Shown: positions 58,022 to 64,000 of the stretch, piece after piece | How positions within the stretch are numbered: position 1 is the first letter of the stretch | Layout of the letters: each line of letters begins with the position of its first letter | Assembly: GCA_023053685.1 (NCBI GenBank) | Contig: JALIGW010000004.1 | Coordinates: 82,479,297-82,543,296 of the forward strand | Length of the DNA stretch: 64,000 bases | Source: Diadophis punctatus similis | Lineage: Eukaryota > Chordata > Lepidosauria > Squamata > Dipsadidae | Direction: 5' to 3' | The notes under the pieces: generated by a model | Databases searched by the model: none | What the model was told of the DNA's origin: nothing | What the model saw: the letters and a program-made list of their open reading frames with translations, nothing else | Position numbers and translations under genes: made by a program

Positions 58022-58071
58022 ATTAATCCTCAACTTACAACCATTATTTTAATAACCATTTGTAGTTACCA
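58022..58071 (+). mobile_element. TIR element family A, left part before CR1
   Basis: 'cctcaacttacaaccattat' resembles the left end of family A. The probable remainder lies beyond the CR1 at 58856-58990, suggesting that CR1 inserted into it. Confidence 0.45.
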
Positions 58072-58855
58072 CATCACTTTCAATGTAGAGAAAAGTAAAG
58101 TCCTACACATAGGTAAAAAAAACCCCAAAAGTATACATATAAACTGGGTGAAACCAGGCTTAATAGCAGTAACTGTGAGAGGGATCTTGGAGTCTTAGTG
58201 GGCAACCAGCTAAACATGAGCCAGCAGTGTGCAGCGGCAGCCAAAAAAGCCAACGCAATCCTAAATTGCATTAACAGAGGGATAGAACCTAGATCAAGTG
58301 AGGTACTAATACCACTCTATAAAGCCTTAGTTAGACCGCACCTGGAGTATTGCATCCAGTTTTGGTCACCACACTATAAAAACGTTATTGAGACTCTAGA
58401 AAAACTACAGAGGAGAGCAACCAGGATGATTAGGGGACTGGAGACTAAAACACACAATGAACGGTTACAGGAACTGGGCATGGCTAGTCTATTGAAGAGA
58501 AGGACCAGGGGAGACATGATAGCAGTGTTCCAATATTTGAGCGGCTGCCACAGAGAGGAGGGAGTCAAGCTATTCACCAAAGCACCCGAAGGACAGACAA
58601 GGAATAATGGATGGAAACTGATTAAAAAGAGATTCAACCTAGAAATAAGGAGAAATTTTCTGACAGTGAGAACAATTAACCAATGGAACAGAAGTTGCCT
58701 TCGGAAGCTGTGGGAGCTTCATCATTGGAAGCTTTCAAGAAGAGACTGGACTGCCATCTGTTAGAAATGGTGTAGGGTCTCCTGCTTGAGCAGGGGGTTG
58801 GACTAGATGACCTACAAGGTCTCTTCCAACTCTGTTAACCTGTTAATCTGTTAAA
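58072..58855 (+). mobile_element. CR1 LINE, ORF2 C-terminus and 3' end
   Basis: The frame (58198-58764, with unframed sequence upstream) reads NQLNMSQQCAAAAKKANAIL, LVRPHLEYCIQFWSPHYKNV, RRTRGDMIAVFQYLSGCHRE and LTVRTINQWN, then shifts frame before the normal end. The 3' end 'ggactagatgacctacaagg' is followed by 'ctgttaacctgttaatctgt', a variant of the ATTCTGTT tail. Confidence 0.92.
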
Positions 58856-58990
58856 GAAGTGGCTTACAACCAGTATTTGTACTTATGATCGAGCACCCCG
58901 AAGATTACACAATCAAAATTAGAGAATTTGTCAGCTGGTGTGTATTCATAACACTTGCAATATCCTAGGGTCATGTGATAACCATTTGCA
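58856..58990 (+). mobile_element. Possible right part of split family A element
   Basis: 'gcttacaaccagtatttgta' and 'agggtcatgtgataaccatt' echo the family A body. Strongly decayed. Confidence 0.35.
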
Positions 58991-59544
58991 TTTATTTCTC
59001 AGTAACATGTATATATTTGTATTTTTTTATTTTCCACTACTCATTTCTCTGCTCGCTGAAATTTTTTTCCAGCTTTTTTAATAATCTCAAACAGAAGAAA
59101 AATAATTGCAACTTACATATTACTTTCTTTTCCAATTATTAAAAACAACTTGAACTCTGCAACTTATACAACACAGTTTAATTCCTCTTCAGCATAAAAC
59201 AAGATAGTTTTGCTCTTGCTGTTAGATATCTGACATATTTTTGACACGTCTGCCTGATTATTTAACTCAGTAAAAATCTATCTTCAGTACTGTACAAGAA
59301 ATTTCATCCTAATGAAATGTGTAAGCAATACTCCCCCCCTTCATTAAATTGCCAAACAAGCATACAGTAGACTATAAGCTTTATCAAATATCTGTATTAC
59401 ATATAATTCAGTTCCATGGAAACTGGCTAGCCATAAAAACCATTTATATTACATGTTCCATGATATCATCATAAAACTTGGTGAATTTTTGAATCTATTT
59501 GACTAATGGTTAACACTATTTTGATGCTAGAAAAGGCTCAATGA
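58991..59544. other. Unique AT-rich sequence
   Basis: Nothing recognisable. Confidence 0.4.
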
Positions 59545-59610
59545 AATTCAAGAGGAGTTGGTCTTTGTGGCTACGTAGAGATTCTAGGCTGATTCCTCTT
59601 TTGACTCCAC
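59545..59610. repeat. Interspersed repeat family C
   Basis: 'ctacgtagagattctaggct' and 'cctcttttgactccacc' match the copy ending at 23055. Confidence 0.5.
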
Positions 59611-59654
59611 CCCCAGTCTGCCTCTTCTTCTCTTTCAATTTACACTATGCTAAT

Positions 59655-59985
59655 AGACGCAGTGGCTCAGTGGCTAAGACACTGAGCTTGTCAATCAGAA
59701 AGGTCGGCAGTTCAGCGATTCGAATCCGTAGTGCCGCATAATGGGGTGAGCTCTCGTTACTTGTCCCAGCTTCTGCCAACCTAGCAGTTCGAAAGCACGT
59801 AAAAAATGCAAGTAGAAAAATAGGGACCACCTTTGGTGGGAAAGTAACAGTGTTCCGTGCGCCTTTGGTATTTAGTCATGCCGGCCACATGACCACGGAG
59901 ACGTCTTTGGACAGCGCTGGCTCTTTGGTTTTGAAACGGAGATGAGCACCGCCCCCTAGAGTTGGGAACGACTAGCACATATGCT
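59655..59985 (+). mobile_element. Sauria-type SINE
   Basis: The tRNA-like head has the A box 'tggctcagtggctaagaca' and B box 'cgattcgaatccgtagt'. The body carries 'ggaccacctttggtgggaaa' and 'atgccggccacatgaccacg', and the end 'gagttgggaacgactagcac' resembles the Bov-B terminus 'gtcggacacgac'. Sauria SINEs are known to share a Bov-B tail and use that LINE's machinery. It is almost full length; the terminal short repeat is lost. Confidence 0.85.
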
Positions 59986-61261
59986 ATAATTACCTTAATA
60001 GACTAAATTCATATGAACAGTTGTAAATTCACTCCTGCTGGGTGGCTTGAAGATCAGATTCAAGTACACAACAAAAATGGGTGCAATTGTGGTCACCAGC
60101 ACCAACCGAGGACTGAATCTGGCTTGATCCATCAAGCTAAGAAGTCATGGGTCTTACTAAGCAGATCCTGATTCCTTTCCAGCTACTGCTTGAACGTTTC
60201 ACTTTTCTCATAACACTGTTACTTCATCAAATATGCACATATCTTGTCCTTGAGTCCATGATCTTCAATATAGTTTTTTTAAAGGAGAAGATGAGAATAT
60301 ACAAGGAAACACAGAATTAAAAAAACAGTGTAAACATCTGAATATGTGGTGACATCCTTTTCAAGAAACAGCAAAGGACTGTCAGAGAAAGATCCGAATT
60401 ACTAAATCCTGGGTGCCTCATTTAAATCTCAAATTTAAAATAATTGGTATGGCAAAATATATGGCCATAGGATAGGAATCCATTTATGCTCCCATGGCAT
60501 ATGCTGAATAATGTGAAATTCAAATAATTTCTAAAAATATGCAAAGTACCTGTAAAATGTAAGATGTTTTTGCATTAATTGCAATATTTTTATCATGTCA
60601 AACATATTTCATCTTTGAAACTGATAACACCCAGACATAACCAGACATATTTGGTTGTGTTTTTAAGTTAGCAAATGATTTGCATGTTACTATAGATTAT
60701 TATCATAACATGGTGATTAACAGAACAAAAATATTTGATACTGTCAGGACAGATTTTTGGATCCCCAAATAGATGAATTATGTGTCAAGTTGCAAAGCTT
60801 TCAAGTTGCCATAAGCAGGAGTGGGGGGAGAACTGATGGAGCTGCTGGCCTGTCCCAACTGAAAAGACATTCCACACATGCCTTTCTCCAGATAGTATCC
60901 TAGGTTACCGGAGTCAGCAGGAGGGGTGAGGTTTTTACAGCTCCCCCAATGTGGTCCATTGGAGAATGTGATTTATGACATGCCGGGGGGGGGGGGAGAC
61001 AGGGTCATGGGGCTCCATAAATTACATGAGGTCAGAGTTGACTCCACCAGAGTAATTGCCGGAATGTTGCTCCTAATAAATGACTGTATTTCTTTTGAAA
61101 CTTGGCTCGTGGCTCATGAAATAATTAGGGCATCTTTCGGAAACTTCACATTATGCCTCCGAGTAAGATTTTCCAGACAGGTGAAAAAGTATGATCTGAT
61201 TTTCCTAACCCCCAATACGATAACTCCCTTCCCTACTAACAGTAATAAACTTAATCCCAAA
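59986..61261. other. Unique sequence
   Basis: About 1.3 kb with a G-run at 60984. No gene or transposon recognised. Confidence 0.4.
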
Positions 61262-62160
61262 GGTACTTTTTTCGAGAGGCAACTGGACTTCCTTTGTTTT
61301 TCTTTGAAGACGTTTCGCTTCTCATCCAAGAAGCTTCTTCAGCTCTGACTGGATGGTGGGGAATGGAAGAATTTATGTTCCTTGCAGACAGCTGGTCATT
61401 TGCATCCTTTTAGAGAGCTGTTGAGGCCACTTGGAGGTTTGTCTGTGCCCTCAGGGTCACCTGAGTGATGCCAATGGGCGTGGAGCCTTCTTGGAACTGT
61501 TGAAAGGACTGTGTTGTAGACTGGAGATAGATGATGTCATACCCCTCCCCCTCTGTTGAGAAAGGGCTGCTCAATTTTGACACAGATGGCCTCTTTGACC
61601 CCCCTTTCAAACCAGCAGTCCTCTCTTGTCCAAAATATGGATTTTGCTGTCTTCAAAAGAGTGATTAGCGAGTCACTTAACAACTGTCCTGCTTAGTAAT
61701 ACAAATGTTGGACTCAATTGTGATCATAAAACAGAAGATTATGCAATGGGTGTGGAGCCTTCTTGGAACTGTTGAAAGGACTGTGTTGTAGACTAGAGAT
61801 AAATGATGTCGTATCCCTCCCCCTCTGTTGAGGGAGGGCTGTTCAATTTTGACACAGATGGCCTCTTTGGCCCCTCTTTCAAACCAGCGGTCCTCTCTGT
61901 CCAAAATATGGACTTTTTGTCTTCAAAAGAGTGGCCTGTGTCTTTTAAATGCAGATGGACTGCTGACTCTAGTCCTGATGGGCTTGTTCGCCTACATTTA
62001 TGAAGTTTAGACCAACTGTCTGCAAGGAGTATAAATCCTTCCATCCCCCCCTCCCCCGGCATCCAGCCAGAGCTGAAGAAGCTTCTTGGATGAGAAGTGG
62101 AACGTCTTCAAAGAAAAACCAGAAAGTCCAGAAACACACCTTTGGGACAACCCATCTCTT
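61262..62160 (-). mobile_element. Penelope-like element fragment, internally duplicated
   Basis: Two minus-strand copies of the same segment lie at about 61440-61660 and 61745-61935. They encode LKDTGHSFEDKKSIFWTERT and EGPKRPSVSKLNSPPSTEGE-type sequence, also read as VKEAI-V-EQPSLNRGGG. This resembles the C-terminal part following the GIY-YIG nuclease of Penelope-like elements. A family A fragment (61663-61740) separates them. The block is bounded by inverted copies of 'ctcatccaagaagcttcttc' (61318 and, inverted, 62079), typical of Penelope terminal sequences. All frames are broken. Confidence 0.5.
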
Positions 62161-62664
62161 CATTGGATCATAGGAAGGCTGTTAGAAAATCAGAAAGCAC
62201 CTACACACAAATTGTTTCTAATGGGAAAGAGTTCAGTTCTTCTAACCCCCAATCCTTTTATCTCAGTAAATCTTGCTAATGAGAACTTTGTGAGAAACGT
62301 GCTTCGAAAAGAATCTCTTGGAGTTTTAGACAGCTGCCAAAAACCCTGACAGTTCAGGTTCATGCCTAAGTATAAGCCTGGGCAATGTTCCAGAAAGTTG
62401 TAAAAGTATTTTTAATCACCAATCCATAATGAAGCAAGCAGAGGATACTAGGCTGGCAAATGCTGTCTTAAGCTGTTTGCTCTTTGCTGGCAAGTGTAGA
62501 ATATTAGAGAGTAACGATGATCAAACCGAGATGTCCAGTTGGAAAGCAGCTCTTGATATGCAAGTCACACTACCCCGTTGGCCCAAGTTTTATACGGTTC
62601 TGAATATAAACTCCATGGTGAATATAAGAGGAAGGTGGGAGGAAAGGAGGAGAGAAGCATAGGA
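62161..62664. other. Unique sequence
   Basis: Nothing recognisable. Confidence 0.4.
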
Positions 62665-62955
62665 CATAGAGTAATAGAATTGGAAGGGACCTTGGAGGTC
62701 TTCTAGTCCAACCTCCTGCTGAAGCAAGAAACCCTACTTCACTCCAGACAAATCTCTTCTTAAAAATCTCCAGTGTTGGAGTACAAACGACTTCTGGAGG
62801 CAAATCATTCCACTGATTAATTGTTCTAATTTTGACAGGAAATTTCTCCTTAATTCTAGGTTGCTCCACTCCTTGATTAGTTTCCATCCATTGTTTCTCG
62901 TCTTGCCTTTTGGTGTTTTGGAAAATAGTTTGACCTCTTCCTCTTTGTAGGAGCC
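62665..62955 (-). mobile_element. CR1 LINE 3' fragment
   Basis: 'agaattggaagggaccttgg', 'tgttggagtacaaacgactt' and 'ctccttgattagtttccatc' mark a reverse-oriented CR1 end. Confidence 0.87.
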
Positions 62956-63612
62956 TCTACGTTAAGGCCAGATGTCGTAAAGAAATGTAGAGATCACCTT
63001 GGGGAAAAAGTGGGTGATCTGCTAAAGTAGGAGAAACAGCAACATAGTCGTGAGAAAGAAGAAATTAGGAGGAGAAAGTGAGGAAAGAAATTCGGATAAT
63101 TCCTCCTTGAGTCTGAATATTAAAAGAGGGGGAAAGTCAGGTTTTCAAAATGGATGAGGTGCTTTGAATTTCTCCTCCTTTAACAGCTCATCAAGTTCTT
63201 CGTCTCAACCTCCCTTTAAAGATAACGTTGTCTACAGGTTAGACTGGAAATAAAAATGAAACTGAAGGTTGGACCATGATAAAAATAACTTCTGTATTGT
63301 TGTCCAGAAAAAAAATGACATAGATGTGTAACCATCAGGAAATAAACAAAACTTGAAGGAGATTTAAGACATGGACTAGAGTGGTTTGTGGGTCCACATT
63401 AGCTGCATGTCTTAATTCTTCATGCAGCTTTTGTGTTTCCTCAACATGATGTTGCGATTTTGTGGGTTCTCTTGATTGATTTTTCTGTTTTATGTTGTGT
63501 TTTTACTTTCTTGTGTACCACAAGGAATTATTCCAGTTGGTTGGCTGATAAGACTCAATCAAATAAATAATATCTGATATCGATCAATACAAGGCACATT
63601 ATAGCACTAACA
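62956..63612. other. Unique sequence
   Basis: Nothing recognisable. Confidence 0.4.
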
Positions 63613-63826
63613 GTAGCACTTAGACTTATATACCACTTCGTGGTGCTTTACAGCCCTCTCTAAGCGGTTTACAGAGTCAGCATCTTGCCCCCAACAATCT
63701 GAGTCCTCATTTTACCGACCTTGGAAGGATGGGAGGCTGAGTCAACCTTGAGCAGGTCAGGATCAAACTCTAGGCTGTGGGCAGAGTTTGCCTGCAATAC
63801 TGCACTCTAACCACTGCACCACTAGT
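63613..63826 (-). mobile_element. tRNA-derived SINE family B (reverse)
   Basis: 'agcacttagacttatatacc', 'tctaagcggtttacagagtc' and 'ctaaccactgcaccac' are the complement of the family B tail, core and A box. Confidence 0.87.
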
Positions 63827-63841
63827 AAGGAGAATGAGAAA

Positions 63842-63926
63842 GGGAGGAAGGAAGGAAGGAAGGAAGGAAGGAAGGAAGGAAGGAAGGAAGGAAGGAAGGA
63901 AGGAAGGAAGGAAGGAAGGAAGGAAA
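63842..63926. repeat. (GAAG)n microsatellite between two SINEs
   Basis: About 21 AAGG units, in the complementary orientation to the (CTTC)n at 40381. Confidence 0.95.
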
Positions 63927-63927
63927 C

Positions 63928-64000
63928 TTGCATACCGCTTCATAGTGCTTTACATCCCTCTCTAAACCATTTACATAGTCAGCACCTTGCCCCCAATAAT
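63928..64000 (-). mobile_element. tRNA-derived SINE family B (reverse), cut by window end
   Basis: 'cataccgcttcatagtgctt' and 'gtcagcaccttgcccccaat' are the reverse tail of family B. The element continues past 64000. Confidence 0.82.

Overview
The window looks like gene-poor nuclear DNA from a squamate reptile, most likely a caenophidian snake. The evidence is the repeat content: Bov-B (RTE) LINE 3' ends, a Sauria-type tRNA-derived SINE, many 5'-truncated CR1 LINEs, L2-like LINEs, a second LINE lineage whose tails run into (ATTCT)n arrays, Bkm-type (GATA)n/(GACA)n blocks, and very abundant non-autonomous hAT-like elements. I found no intact protein-coding host gene, rRNA, functional tRNA or CRISPR array. 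The long open frames are either microsatellite translations (Ser/Leu, Ile/Tyr, Cys/Val repeats) or C-terminal fragments of retrotransposon proteins.

Layout. 1-2.4 kb: TIR element, L2-like LINE, a decayed transposase-like remnant, SINE tail with (GAT)20, palindromic element. 2.5-6.7 kb: hAT copies, a large tetranucleotide/GA block holding a hAT element with perfect TIRs and target-site duplication (TSD), and an 820-bp purine tract. 6.7-10.8 kb: the longest mostly single-copy stretch, with CRE-like sites and GC-richer, CT-rich sequence that could lie near a gene start. 10.8-16.8 kb: CR1, Bov-B and LINE fragments, (AATAG)n arrays, a palindromic hAT. 17.4-24.4 kb: Helitron helicase remnant, SINEs, LINEs, Bov-B. 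24.4-26 kb: AT-rich unique DNA. 26-30.2 kb: a CR1 copy carrying a 2.6-kb L1-like insertion that has ORF1 but no ORF2, and a 36-bp minisatellite grown from CR1 sequence. 30.6-34.9 kb: Bkm-like GATA/GACA/TACC arrays with an L2 LINE inside, then a (AAT)n-rich tandem duplication. 35.7-46.2 kb: a dense cluster of hAT elements, two of them at one shared target, and nested CR1s. 47-53.6 kb: LINE tails with pentanucleotide arrays, L2, a reverse-oriented LINE, Bov-B. 53.6-64 kb: AT-rich unique DNA with hAT copies, CR1, Sauria SINE, a Penelope-like duplicated fragment and SINE-(GAAG)n-SINE.

No genes act together here. The main biological story is the interplay of mobile elements with simple repeats: LINE and SINE tails appear to start microsatellites, hAT elements insert at 8-bp targets with a central pyrimidine-purine step (mostly TA), and some hAT elements carry palindromes rich in NRF1-, YY1- and ETS-like motifs. 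The L1-like element with ORF1 only is the strongest candidate for something not previously described. Family names rest on motif recognition without database searches; coordinates of repeat edges are accurate to about 5-20 bp unless a TSD is given.
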